DNA of 49,881 bases. Origin: Candidatus Thalassarchaeum sp. GTDB lineage: Archaea; Thermoplasmatota; Poseidoniia; Poseidoniales; Thalassarchaeaceae. The stretch spans positions 1 through 49,881 of the forward strand of contig JASMMD010000006.1 in NCBI GenBank assembly GCA_030748335.1. The letters are read 5' to 3'. Below the pieces are notes generated by a model. The model was given only the letters and a program-made list of their open reading frames with translations. It made no database searches and was not told the origin of the DNA. This document shows positions 7,703 to 15,267 of this stretch, piece after piece (the stretch's first letter is position 1; the number at the start of each line of letters is the position of its first letter). The position numbers were made by a program, and so were the translations under genes.

Positions 7703-9250
7703 ATGGCACGCAACGACGTCAAGGTCAATGTGGCTGTGTCAGACAGAATCCTGTTACACCTGTGGGAGCAGGACCATCAGGCCGATCACTACCTCGTCAC
7801 CCATGGGATGACCCGCCCGGGCATAGCAGAGATTTGCGGTCTGCACCCGCCTAACGTCTCCCGCACGATGCGTGAGCTGATGTCTAACGGATGGGTCACC
7901 GAGCACACCCGGACCGTGAGGGGGGACAACCGCCGTCAGAAGACTTGGCAACTGACCGACGAGGGCCGCGCTGAGGCGAGGGACCGAATAGAACGACTCC
8001 GCTCAACCTCGATCCTCCTGCGCAGCAGCGAGGGCAGGTTGCTTGAGATCCGCGCCGACGAGGCTGCAGCGAGGTTGAAGGCGGGGCTGACGCTGCTACA
8101 GGTTCTGATGCACGCCCAGCACGAGGGCGTGCTGAATTTCGGTGACATACGGTTCGGGGCCATCGTCAGGTCCGAGGACGACGCCCCTCCTCCTGGTTCC
8201 CTCTCCCTCCTGGCCGGGGCGCATTCGACCTACCACACACGACCGCCCAAGACCCGGACCGTGCACGGACGCCTGCCCGAGAAACTCCGTCTGGATGACT
8301 GGTACGCGTCCGCCACCCCGATGTTCGTTCTATCCGGAATCGCGGGTTGTGGCAAGACGACCCTAGCCTCGCACTGGCTAGAAGGGGTGCTGGAGGGTGC
8401 ACCCGACTTGGAGGTGATGTACTACCCGTGCCAGCCTTGGGATTCACCGTTGGGCATCGCAACGAGTCTGCTCCACAAGCTCGGAATCGACCCGGACGGG
8501 GACGCGTCCGATCCCTATGGGATACTCGAATCACTGCCGCTCAAGCCCGGAGCCAGACTCGATCTCGATCTCTACCGCCGACGCCTGTGTGCGCACATGC
8601 TCGACGAGGACGGCCGTTGCGCCACCCCGAGCGACGAGATGCTGCTGATTCTAGACGATGTCCACAACATTGGCTCCGAGGCCACGCACCTTCTCGGCGC
8701 CCTGCTGCAGGTCGCCGAGGCGACCCCGATGCGACTGCTGTTGGTGTCGCGTACCAAGCTTGCATTCTACGATCGGCGCGATGTTCACACGCGCGGGCGT
8801 ATAGACGAACTCCCCCTCTCCGGCCTCTCGCTGGAGGAAATCTCGGCTTGGCTCGACTCGCTTGACCTGCCAAGTCATGCCCCTGCCGAGGAGATCCATC
8901 GGGCAACCGGAGGTCATCCACTGGCAGTCGAACTGCTCGAGCTGTACGGTCAGACCTTGCACGAGGACTGGCTGCGCTTCCTCGACGAAGAGATTCTCGA
9001 CGTGCTTCCTGAGGGTCACAGGGAGACGTTAGCGCTGCTGGCGGTGGCCGAGCGTCCGGTTCCGTGGGCCACGCTGGCCCAGGCAGCTGGGATAAACGGA
9101 CCACCTCCAGCCGACCTGTTAGAGAGAGGCCTGATGCTAGAACTCAGTGACGGTATGTGGCTACACGAGGCTCTGAGAGCAAGACTTCTGAGGGAGGTCG
9201 GCGCGCCGCACGAGGAGCGAGCCCGCAGGTTGCGCGAGGCGTCCGACTAG
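7703..9250 (+). CDS. Winged-helix NTPase (STAND/archaeal-ATPase-like regulator)
   Basis: The 515-residue protein starts with a MarR-like winged helix (about residues 20-100; GIAEICGLHPPNVSRTMRELMSNGWV is the recognition region). After a linker comes a P-loop NTPase: Walker A GIAGCGKTT near 214, Walker B LLILDD near 313, a sensor-like LLLVSRTK, and the STAND-type ATGGHPLAVELLELYG segment. The C-terminus (LALLAVAERPVPWATLAQAAG) resembles the winged helix that follows the NTPase in such proteins. This architecture suits a ligand- or ATP-switched transcription regulator. The divergent ferritin-VIT1 gene is an obvious candidate target (inference). It meets the convergent thioredoxin gene with a 4-base overlap. 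Confidence 0.85.
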   Translation: MARNDVKVNVAVSDRILLHLWEQDHQADHYLVTHGMTRPGIAEICGLHPPNVSRTMRELMSNGWVTEHTRTVRGDNRRQKTWQLTDEGRAEARDRIERLRSTSILLRSSEGRLLEIRADEAAARLKAGLTLLQVLMHAQHEGVLNFGDIRFGAIVRSEDDAPPPGSLSLLAGAHSTYHTRPPKTRTVHGRLPEKLRLDDWYASATPMFVLSGIAGCGKTTLASHWLEGVLEGAPDLEVMYYPCQPWDSPLGIATSLLHKLGIDPDGDASDPYGILESLPLKPGARLDLDLYRRRLCAHMLDEDGRCATPSDEMLLILDDVHNIGSEATHLLGALLQVAEATPMRLLLVSRTKLAFYDRRDVHTRGRIDELPLSGLSLEEISAWLDSLDLPSHAPAEEIHRATGGHPLAVELLELYGQTLHEDWLRFLDEEILDVLPEGHRETLALLAVAERPVPWATLAQAAGINGPPPADLLERGLMLELSDGMWLHEALRARLLREVGAPHEERARRLREASD

Positions 9251-9582
9251 GTCATGTGACGGTTCAACCAGTCATCCATTGCCGGCTTCGGCATGGCACC
9301 AGTCATCCTGTCGACGGCCTCGCCGTTGTGGAAGAGGATTAGGTTCGGGATGCCCCTGACACCGTACCTTCCTGGTGAGATCTGGTTGACGTCAGTGTTC
9401 ACCTTCGCGATGGTGATTTCGCGCTCACCCGCAATCTGCTCGAGCATGGGCGCAATCATCCTGCACGGCCCGCACCAAGGGGCCCAGAAGTCAACCAGCA
9501 CCCACTCGTCGCTACTCGTCACCACGTCGAAGTCCACGTCGCTCGCTTCCACTATTTTCCCCATTGACTCACCCGTGGGCAT
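9247..9582 (-). CDS. trx: Thioredoxin
   Basis: A single-domain thioredoxin with the active site WCGPCR near residues 35-40 and the cis-proline region GVRGIPNLILFHNGE. It reduces disulfides in cytoplasmic proteins. The ORF track starts at a TTG at 9606 and adds GCGCGG; I prefer ATG 9582 because a TATA-like caaattgata (minus strand, 9601-9610) lies about 23 bases upstream, as for a leaderless mRNA. ATG 9564 is a further option and matches the domain start. If the TTG were used, the protein would carry an extra C-x-C. Confidence 0.92.
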   Translation of the reverse strand: MPTGESMGKIVEASDVDFDVVTSSDEWVLVDFWAPWCGPCRMIAPMLEQIAGEREITIAKVNTDVNQISPGRYGVRGIPNLILFHNGEAVDRMTGAMPKPAMDDWLNRHMT

Positions 9583-9600
9583 ACCGCCGCATCCACATCC

Positions 9601-9610
9601 TATCAATTTG
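9601..9610 (-). promoter_or_regulatory. Candidate TATA box for thioredoxin
   Basis: The minus strand reads caaattgata, centred about 23 bases upstream of ATG 9582, in the 91-base gap between the divergent thioredoxin and rpe genes. Spacing fits a leaderless transcript. Single motif only. Confidence 0.35.
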
Positions 9611-9673
9611 TGTCTGCGGCATCGTCATTGGCGGACCGAGAGATTGAGAACCGAAGGGCGCTCCCGTCGTTCT

Positions 9674-10354
9674 GTGGAGATTACGCCCAGTATCCTCACT
9701 GCTGACTTCGCGAGACTCGGCGAGACCCTCGAGGAAGCAGTCGCAGCAGGCATTGAATGGATTCACATGGACGTGATGGACGGCAATTGGGTCGTTAATC
9801 GCACCATCACTTTCGGGCCAGCCTTGATTCGCTCGGTTCGCGACCTCCTCGGCCCCGAAGTCACCATCGACTGTCACCTGATGATCACCAATGCCGCCGA
9901 TACTTGGAACCAGTACGTCGACGCCGGCGTTGACATGGTAATCGCCCACATCGAAGCCGTCGATGACTTCCAAGCGCTAATCGATGACCTGCATGCCTCT
10001 GGGGTACAAGCAGGCTGCGTCCTCAACCCCTCAACCCCTACAGAGGACGTACTCCCACTACTCCCCGACCTCGACCTCGTGCTAGTGATGTCCGTGGTCC
10101 CGGGTAAGGGAGGCCAGTCGTTCATGCCCGAGGTCGAGGGCAAGGTGCGCTCCTTCAGGGCCGCAATCGATTCTCAGATCGGAGGCGGAGGACGTGCGAC
10201 TAAGCTGATGATCGACGGCGGCATCAAGGACCACAACGCCGCAACGGTCTCCAAGTGGGGCATCGACATCGCGGTAGTAGGCTCAGGACTCATCAATGAC
10301 CGAGGCACGATAGCCGAGAATCTTGCTGCGATTGAGGCGGCACTCGGAAAGTAG
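9674..10354 (+). CDS. rpe: Ribulose-phosphate 3-epimerase
   Basis: A TIM-barrel epimerase of 226 residues that interconverts ribulose 5-phosphate and xylulose 5-phosphate in pentose metabolism. The start is GTG 9674 (V-E-I-T-P-S-I-L-T-A-D-F); the track ORF from 9293 runs antisense through thioredoxin and is an artefact. Family motifs: IHMDVMDGNWV, DCHLMI, VLVMSVVPGKGGQSF and the phosphate-binding end KLMIDGGIKDHN...AVVGSGLI. Conserved Asp residues of the active site are present in MDVMDG and IDGG. Confidence 0.94.
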   Translation: MEITPSILTADFARLGETLEEAVAAGIEWIHMDVMDGNWVVNRTITFGPALIRSVRDLLGPEVTIDCHLMITNAADTWNQYVDAGVDMVIAHIEAVDDFQALIDDLHASGVQAGCVLNPSTPTEDVLPLLPDLDLVLVMSVVPGKGGQSFMPEVEGKVRSFRAAIDSQIGGGGRATKLMIDGGIKDHNAATVSKWGIDIAVVGSGLINDRGTIAENLAAIEAALGK

Positions 10355-10396
10355 CTGCCAAGAGTATTCAAAACATCCAACCCCGAGAGGTCTTCG

Positions 10397-10720
10397 ATGG
10401 TCACAGAGCAGTGGATGGTCGAAGAGGTACTCAAGGTCGTTCCCGACGCTAGGGTGGAGGCATCAGACTTGCATGGCAGCGGCGACCACTTCCATGTTAG
10501 AGTCATATCAGAGAGCTACGAAGGAGTCCGTCCACTGCAGAGACAACGGCCCATCTTGAACCACTTCAAACCCTTCATCGCGCAGAACATCGTGCATGCA
10601 CTCGATTTGAAGTGTATGACCCCGACGCAGGCGGCAGAGAGCGGGGATACCTCATTCGACCCGCATGGTGAAGAAGTGGAGTTCTTTGGGGTGCACATCC
10701 GCAGGTCGGACAAGGAGTGA
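10397..10720 (+). CDS. bolA: BolA-family protein
   Basis: A 107-residue BolA protein. The fold's signature is visible as DLHGSGDHFHVRVISESYEGVRPLQRQRPI, with the invariant His in FKPFIAQNIVHALDLK. BolA proteins pair with monothiol glutaredoxins to bind and pass on [2Fe-2S] clusters or to sense iron. The next gene, 4 bases away, is a CGFS glutaredoxin, so the two are almost certainly co-expressed partners. The N-terminus (VTEQWMVEEVLKVVPDARVEASDLHG) is normal for the family; the C-terminal tail is somewhat longer than in short bacterial BolA proteins. Confidence 0.9.
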   Translation: MVTEQWMVEEVLKVVPDARVEASDLHGSGDHFHVRVISESYEGVRPLQRQRPILNHFKPFIAQNIVHALDLKCMTPTQAAESGDTSFDPHGEEVEFFGVHIRRSDKE

Positions 10721-10724
10721 TGAC

Positions 10725-11054
10725 ATGACAGAGTTCAACTGGACGCCGGAGCAATTGCAAGAGCTAGTTGATAGCAACAGGCTAGTTCTGTTCATGAAGG
10801 GGACGCCCGAGCAGCCCCAGTGCGGGTTCTCAAACAGGGCCTCGATGGTGCTGCAGCAGCTCGGCGAGCCGTTCGTCAGCGTGAATATCCTAGCCGACCA
10901 CCGAGCGATTCCCTCGGTCTGCGCCTGGTCGGACTTCCCCACCATGCCACAGATTTTCGTCCACGGTGAACTCATCGGCGGCTCCGACATAGCCCTTGAG
11001 ATGTACGAGAGCGGTGAGCTACAGCAGATGATCTCAGACGGCGATTCAGAGTAG
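10725..11054 (+). CDS. grxD: CGFS-type monothiol glutaredoxin (Grx4/GrxD family)
   Basis: This 109-residue protein has the Grx4 family pattern: LVLFMKGTPEQPQCGFSNRA places the CGFS active site near residue 32, followed by FPTMPQIFVHGELIGGSDIALEMYESGEL. These proteins hold a [2Fe-2S] cluster with glutathione or another thiol and hand it on. ATG 10725 is chosen over the track start at 10665, which overlaps bolA. Adjacency to bolA gives the complete BolA-Grx module. An archaeon lacking glutathione would need another thiol to complete the cluster; that is not testable here. Confidence 0.93.
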   Translation: MTEFNWTPEQLQELVDSNRLVLFMKGTPEQPQCGFSNRASMVLQQLGEPFVSVNILADHRAIPSVCAWSDFPTMPQIFVHGELIGGSDIALEMYESGELQQMISDGDSE

Positions 11055-11063
11055 TGGTCGGCT

Positions 11064-11981
11064 ATGACGTCCGATACGGACCGTCGAACCATGCTGATAG
11101 CGCTAGTAGGCGCCGTTGCCATCTCGTTCTCGCCGGTGTTCTACGTCTTCTCCGACACCAATCCCTCCACTGGGGCGTTCTTCCGGATGCTGTACGCCCT
11201 GCCGGCCCTAGTTCTGCTGGCATACCTAGTCCGCAGCTCGGACACACGCTCTTCACGCACGCGTTGGATGGCCTTCGGCGCCGGTTTGATTCTAGCCCCA
11301 GACATGCTTTCTTACCACAGCTCGATGATATTCATCGGAATAGGCATCGCCACGCTGATTGGCAACTCGCAGGTCATCATCGTAACTCTGGCGTCATGGA
11401 AGCTGTTCGGGGAGAAACCGAACCCCGCTATCCTACTCTCCCTCCCAGTAGTAATTGTTGGATTGGCTCTGATATCGGGCATCGCTGACTCGGAGCCATA
11501 TGGGGAAGATCCGGTCAAGGGCGTGATTTTCGGGTTGATGGCCGCATTCTTTTACTCCTCCTTCCTAATTCTGTTCCGCTATTCCAACAGGGAACTGGCA
11601 CCCTCGTCATCGGTGCAGTTGGACGCAACCGCGGGGGCCGCTCTAGGGCTGTTCGTGCTTGGTCTGATGCCGCTGAGTGGCTACGCCATCGAGCCGCTGG
11701 TGCTGCAGCCGACATGGCCAGGACACGCATGGCTGATCGTGCTCGCGCTGCTCTGCCAGGTTGCTGGCTGGCTGGCAATCGCCCACGCACTACCGCGCCT
11801 TCCCGCGGCTCATACCTCCTTCGCAGTCCTGCTGCAACCGGTCCTGACGCTCGTCTGGGGCTATGTCATACTCGACCAAGATGGACATTCACAGAATCAG
11901 GTGATAGGCATCTTCCTCGTGCTGGCCGCAATCATCGCGGTGACGCTGTACGGCTCGACGAGCAGCGCGGAAGCGGACTAA
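11064..11981 (+). CDS. EamA/DMT-family transporter
   Basis: A 305-residue integral membrane protein with about ten hydrophobic helices in two EamA repeats (roughly residues 10-140 and 155-300). Family marks include the N-terminal ISFSPVFYVFSDTNPSTGAFFRMLYALPALVLL (typical RF...R position) and the C-terminal HTSFAVLLQPVLTLVWGYVILDQ. DMT carriers export or import small metabolites such as amino acids or nucleobases; the substrate cannot be read from sequence. It starts 9 bases after the glutaredoxin stop, so it shares the bolA-grx transcript. Its stop abuts the convergent SAP protein gene. Confidence 0.9.
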   Translation: MTSDTDRRTMLIALVGAVAISFSPVFYVFSDTNPSTGAFFRMLYALPALVLLAYLVRSSDTRSSRTRWMAFGAGLILAPDMLSYHSSMIFIGIGIATLIGNSQVIIVTLASWKLFGEKPNPAILLSLPVVIVGLALISGIADSEPYGEDPVKGVIFGLMAAFFYSSFLILFRYSNRELAPSSSVQLDATAGAALGLFVLGLMPLSGYAIEPLVLQPTWPGHAWLIVLALLCQVAGWLAIAHALPRLPAAHTSFAVLLQPVLTLVWGYVILDQDGHSQNQVIGIFLVLAAIIAVTLYGSTSSAEAD

Positions 11982-12863
11982 TCACTCAGTTGGCTCCGGC
12001 GGCGCGACCTTAGCCATGTTGACCTTGTACTCGATGTAAGAGATGGTCAGCCTAACCTCCTCTCCGTCCTCACAGTCGCACACCGTACCCCATAGGGTGT
12101 AGACGTCGACGGTGACGTCGATTCGCCACTCCCCCGTACCAATTCCTTCGTACTGCTCCCAGAGGGCGAGAGCCTCCTCCTCCGTACCTTCGAAACCTGT
12201 GAGGTTGGGCAGGTCGAGGGTGTACTGATACCAGATCTTGTCCCACGGCTCGGTCTTGTCGGCATCGCAGTCCTGGCTCATCGCATCGGTGTTCGATAGC
12301 GAGTACTGGTTCGACTTGTTGACAGCCGAGTTGTAGACCTCAATCGTGACCTTGTCGCATCCGACTATGCCTCCCGGCTGCTCGTCCTCCTCGCCCCAAT
12401 AGCCGCCGATGTAGACGCTCGACAGGTTGCGTGGCAGCGGGACGCTGAGGGTAACTGTCTCGGTGGCATCATCATTCACAAAAAAGGTCTGGATGTCGGT
12501 CTGATTCCGCTCCTCGATGGTGAACTCCCACACACTCACCTCGGGCTCGGCCTCTTTGGCCGGGATGATCATTTCAAGGACGGAGGGACCGGCAACAACC
12601 ACCGCCACGACCAGCATAGCCACGGCGACGACCGCTCCTATGGCTACACGGTACCTCACAACGGCTCCGGCCAGCGAGGTCATGAGCTCGGAGGTGTCGA
12701 AACCACCCTCTTCATCGCCCCACTCTTCCTCTGCATCGAGCAGGCGTTCGTACAATTCCTCCTTGTTCCCACTGTTGGACATGCCTAGTTCCTTGAGCTC
12801 GGCCTTGAGCTCGCCCACTGTCCACTCGTCGATGGGTTCCACGCTGCGAGATGGTGGTTGCAC
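11982..12863 (-). CDS. SAP-domain single-span membrane protein
   Basis: I do not recognise a named family for the whole 293-residue protein. Residues 10-45 form a SAP-like helix-extension-helix (TVGELKAELKELGMSNSGNKEELYERLLDAEE), a fold that usually binds nucleic acid. An acidic linker leads to one membrane helix (about 73-96, VAIGAVVAVAMLVVAVVVAG), and the last 190 residues are probably extracytoplasmic, with beta-rich sequence, several N-x-S/T sites and a CDCEDG pair. The start is GTG 12863. The layout would place a putative nucleic-acid-binding head inside and a sensor-like domain outside; that reading is inference. Confidence 0.72.
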   Translation of the reverse strand: MQPPSRSVEPIDEWTVGELKAELKELGMSNSGNKEELYERLLDAEEEWGDEEGGFDTSELMTSLAGAVVRYRVAIGAVVAVAMLVVAVVVAGPSVLEMIIPAKEAEPEVSVWEFTIEERNQTDIQTFFVNDDATETVTLSVPLPRNLSSVYIGGYWGEEDEQPGGIVGCDKVTIEVYNSAVNKSNQYSLSNTDAMSQDCDADKTEPWDKIWYQYTLDLPNLTGFEGTEEEALALWEQYEGIGTGEWRIDVTVDVYTLWGTVCDCEDGEEVRLTISYIEYKVNMAKVAPPEPTE

Positions 12864-13037
12864 GAATGGAACTTTTGCCGACCGGAGGTACCATCCATGT
12901 GCTTTGGATAGCCTCGCAGCAGGCCGATTAGGGTGTACAGGGCGAGAGATAAAAGCGAGGGGATGGGATGCACTCAGCGAGAACCTGTCGTCCCTGTACG
13001 CGGGCTCATAATGACCGACGATAAATAATCGTTGTGA

Positions 13038-13054
13038 GAAATTGCCGCAATTTC
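13038..13054. terminator. Small perfect hairpin downstream of map
   Basis: gaaattg-ccg-caatttc is a perfect 7-bp inverted repeat in an AT-rich 60-base patch, about 27 bases past the map stop on the minus strand. It could end the tsaC-map transcript or be a protein site. There is no long T run. Confidence 0.3.
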
Positions 13055-13080
13055 GTGAAAAACGACGTATTGAGAGCCTG

Positions 13081-14094
13081 TTAATGCACAGTTAGTACTT
13101 CTGGACCACCCTCTGTGACCAACACCGTGTGCTCGAACTGGCCCACATCCCCACCATCTGCGTCACGCAAGGCGGCGTAGACTTCGACGAAGCGGATCGA
13201 GGTGAGCTTCTTGACAAGCGCGTCCCACTTCCTGCGCAACGATTCCTCGCTCTCTTCGGGAAACGGCTTCTCTAACAGAGGGTAGGCCCACCTCTCTGCG
13301 AAAGGCAGGGTGCTGTAGCGCTCCTCGATGTACCTGGCCATGGTAGCTCCGAGCGGCTTCAACTTGCCCTTGGCCAGAGCCTTTCGGATCCTCACATCGC
13401 CGGTGACCCTCAGGATGTTCGACGAGTCCGCAGGGGAGACGTTCTCGACCATTCCCGAGCCACCGGTCGTGTTGAACGGCTCGATGGCGTAGATTTCGCC
13501 TATTTCGGGCGACCCCTTGAAACCCGGGTTGTTGGAGCCGCAAGCGTATGACGGAATCGAGGTCCCGGCGTGCAGGTCCCAACGCTCCAACTGGTGTCCG
13601 CACAGGTTGCGTATCGGCTTGAAGCCCGCGTCCTTGGCAACCTGCTCAGCGGCGCCCCCGACCTCGTGCCAGGGTGTGCCGGGATGCATCTTCTCAATGG
13701 CAGCGTCGCGCGCCTCCTCGGCCGCACGAATCTGCTCGGTGTGGTTGCCACCTCCGCCGACCTCGACGGTTAGTGCGTTGTCAGCGATAGCTCCCTTGAT
13801 GTGCACCCCTACGTCGAGTTTGACCAAGTCCCCCTTCTCGAAGACCATCTCACCCTCTAGTCCCTCGGGGGGCTCCAACAGGCTGTTGGTCGTGTAGTGT
13901 GCAGCCATGTCGTTAACGGAAATCGTGACCGGGAATGCAGGCTTGCCGCCATGCCGCCTGATGAAACGCTCCGCCGAGTCTATGACCTCGTTCCAGTGCT
14001 TGCCAGCGATAATCTCGCCCTTGATCCCATCCAAGGTCCTTCGTGCGACGTGCCCGGCATCTCGCCAGTGCTTCAAATCCTCCTCGTCAACCAT
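13081..14094 (-). CDS. map: Methionine aminopeptidase, archaeal/eukaryotic type 2
   Basis: MetAP removes the initiator methionine from new proteins, with two metal ions. The five ligands are visible: D94 in VKLDVGVH, D105 in AIADNALTV, H167 in CGHQLERW, E205 in YAIEPFN and E321 near the end in QFEHTVLVTEGG. The insert DLHAGTSIPSY and the long C-terminal part mark type 2. At 337 residues it is slightly longer than many archaeal forms. The start ATG 14094 lies inside the upstream tsaC gene (22-base overlap), so the two are probably translated from one mRNA. Confidence 0.95.
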   Translation of the reverse strand: MVDEEDLKHWRDAGHVARRTLDGIKGEIIAGKHWNEVIDSAERFIRRHGGKPAFPVTISVNDMAAHYTTNSLLEPPEGLEGEMVFEKGDLVKLDVGVHIKGAIADNALTVEVGGGGNHTEQIRAAEEARDAAIEKMHPGTPWHEVGGAAEQVAKDAGFKPIRNLCGHQLERWDLHAGTSIPSYACGSNNPGFKGSPEIGEIYAIEPFNTTGGSGMVENVSPADSSNILRVTGDVRIRKALAKGKLKPLGATMARYIEERYSTLPFAERWAYPLLEKPFPEESEESLRRKWDALVKKLTSIRFVEVYAALRDADGGDVGQFEHTVLVTEGGPEVLTVH

Positions 14095-14675
14095 GATCTG
14101 ACCTCTCGCTCGCTGATTATTCCCTCTCTTAGAACCTCGATATCGCTTGACTCGGTTGAATCACAGACCGAATACCACGCTATCAATGTACTGGGACTCC
14201 CCCCGGGACAGGTCCCGGATACACATTCTATCGCCTCACCGTCGCTCGATAGCAGCCGCGCAGCCTCCTCGCAGTCCTCCACTGGCAACTCCCCACTCCT
14301 GTTGGCGCTGGTTGCTGTCAGCGGTCCGGTGGCCTCAAGCAGGCGCTTGGCGCTCGGATGAGCGACGATTCGGACTGCGACCCTGTCGCTACCGAGTCGA
14401 GAGTCGAGAACCTCATGGGATCTGAGGACGACGGTCAGCGAACCTTCGGGAAAATCGGCTAGTAGACTCCTCACGTCATTGGGAATCTCGACCAGCTCCT
14501 CGGCCTGAGACAGGCTGGCCACGCCGATGCTGACGGGCATGTCGGATGACCGTTGCTTCAATCTGTAGAGCCGGTCTAGGCAGGTCGGTTCCAGTAGGCA
14601 GCCGAGGGCAGGCTGGGTGGTGGTCGGATAGACGATACAACCCCCTTCAAGGGCGTGCTGAACGGCCTCCTCCAT
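14073..14675 (-). CDS. tsaC: Threonylcarbamoyl-AMP synthase (Sua5/YrdC/TsaC family)
   Basis: This enzyme makes threonylcarbamoyl-AMP for the universal t6A37 modification of ANN-reading tRNAs. The 200-residue protein has the YrdC core: GGCIVYPTTTQPALGC (usually YPTDT), the basic motif LKQRSSDMPVSI, the GSLTVVLRS strand, VAVRIVAHP, and ATSANRSGE. It is the short form without the Sua5 C-terminal domain. The Thr in place of Asp in YPT(D/T)T is a small deviation. The end overlaps map by 22 bases. Confidence 0.92.
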   Translation of the reverse strand: MEEAVQHALEGGCIVYPTTTQPALGCLLEPTCLDRLYRLKQRSSDMPVSIGVASLSQAEELVEIPNDVRSLLADFPEGSLTVVLRSHEVLDSRLGSDRVAVRIVAHPSAKRLLEATGPLTATSANRSGELPVEDCEEAARLLSSDGEAIECVSGTCPGGSPSTLIAWYSVCDSTESSDIEVLREGIISEREVRSWLTRRI

Positions 14676-14683
14676 CTCATCAC

Positions 14684-15259
14684 CTACTTGATGTGGCGCC
14701 TATTCGCGGGAGGCAGCGAATCGGCGTGCACGACGATCGAGCCGACCTTCAGGTCTACGTTGGTCTGATGTGTGTGTCGTTGGGATATCCTAGCCAACTC
14801 GTAGGCCCCGAGGTATAGGTTCAGCACCGGCACTAGGTAGAGCAGCTTGCGCAGGGCCCGAGCATCCCACATCTGACTGGTCATCCCCGAACCGTCCTCG
14901 GCCACCACCGCGAGCCCCAGCATGCGCTGGCCCAGAGAGCGCGAGTACGTCACGCCAGTGAGCCGCCAGTACAACCAATGGGCAGCTAGGATGACGAACA
15001 CCTGTGCGAGGGAGTGGTCGAAGTCCGCTGAGGACCAGAGAGTCAGGTTCCAAGCGTCGATTACTCTCCCACCTGTAATGACCATCAGAATAGTGGTGAC
15101 TATCACCACATCAACTGTGAATGATGCTAACCTCCTGACCCCTGAGGCCAGAATCGCCCCGTCCGGCAGTGACCAGTGGTCGTCTTGCGACGAGACGATC
15201 TGCTTGGCCAGCGTGCCACCACCGACGTTCAGCTGTATTGGCGAGTCATGGTCCGACAT
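14684..15259 (-). CDS. RDD-family membrane protein
   Basis: The RDD domain is visible: RRLASFTVDVVIVTTILM is the first helix with its R...D pattern, then WLYWRLTGVTYSRSLGQRMLGLAVV matches the conserved G.T.GK/QR.LGL block, and a third hydrophobic stretch LLYLVPVLNLYLGAYE follows. Three to four membrane helices in total; the family's role is mostly unknown. ATG 15259 (MSDHDSPIQ) is chosen because the track start 15292 would overlap the end of the upstream helicase gene. It lies 8 bases before tsaC. Confidence 0.82.
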   Translation of the reverse strand: MSDHDSPIQLNVGGGTLAKQIVSSQDDHWSLPDGAILASGVRRLASFTVDVVIVTTILMVITGGRVIDAWNLTLWSSADFDHSLAQVFVILAAHWLYWRLTGVTYSRSLGQRMLGLAVVAEDGSGMTSQMWDARALRKLLYLVPVLNLYLGAYELARISQRHTHQTNVDLKVGSIVVHADSLPPANRRHIK

Positions 15260-15267
15260 AGGCGCCC

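Noticed and set aside
9293-9673. N-terminal 127 residues of the 353-aa rpe ORF in the track
   Set aside because: They run antisense to thioredoxin; the epimerase domain starts exactly at GTG 9674.
12785-12973. 62-aa minus ORF with a hydrophobic start (MHPIPSLLSLALYTLIGLLRG)
   Set aside because: It mostly overlaps the SAP protein in another frame; the hydrophobic part is short and nothing else supports it, although part of it lies in the intergenic gap.
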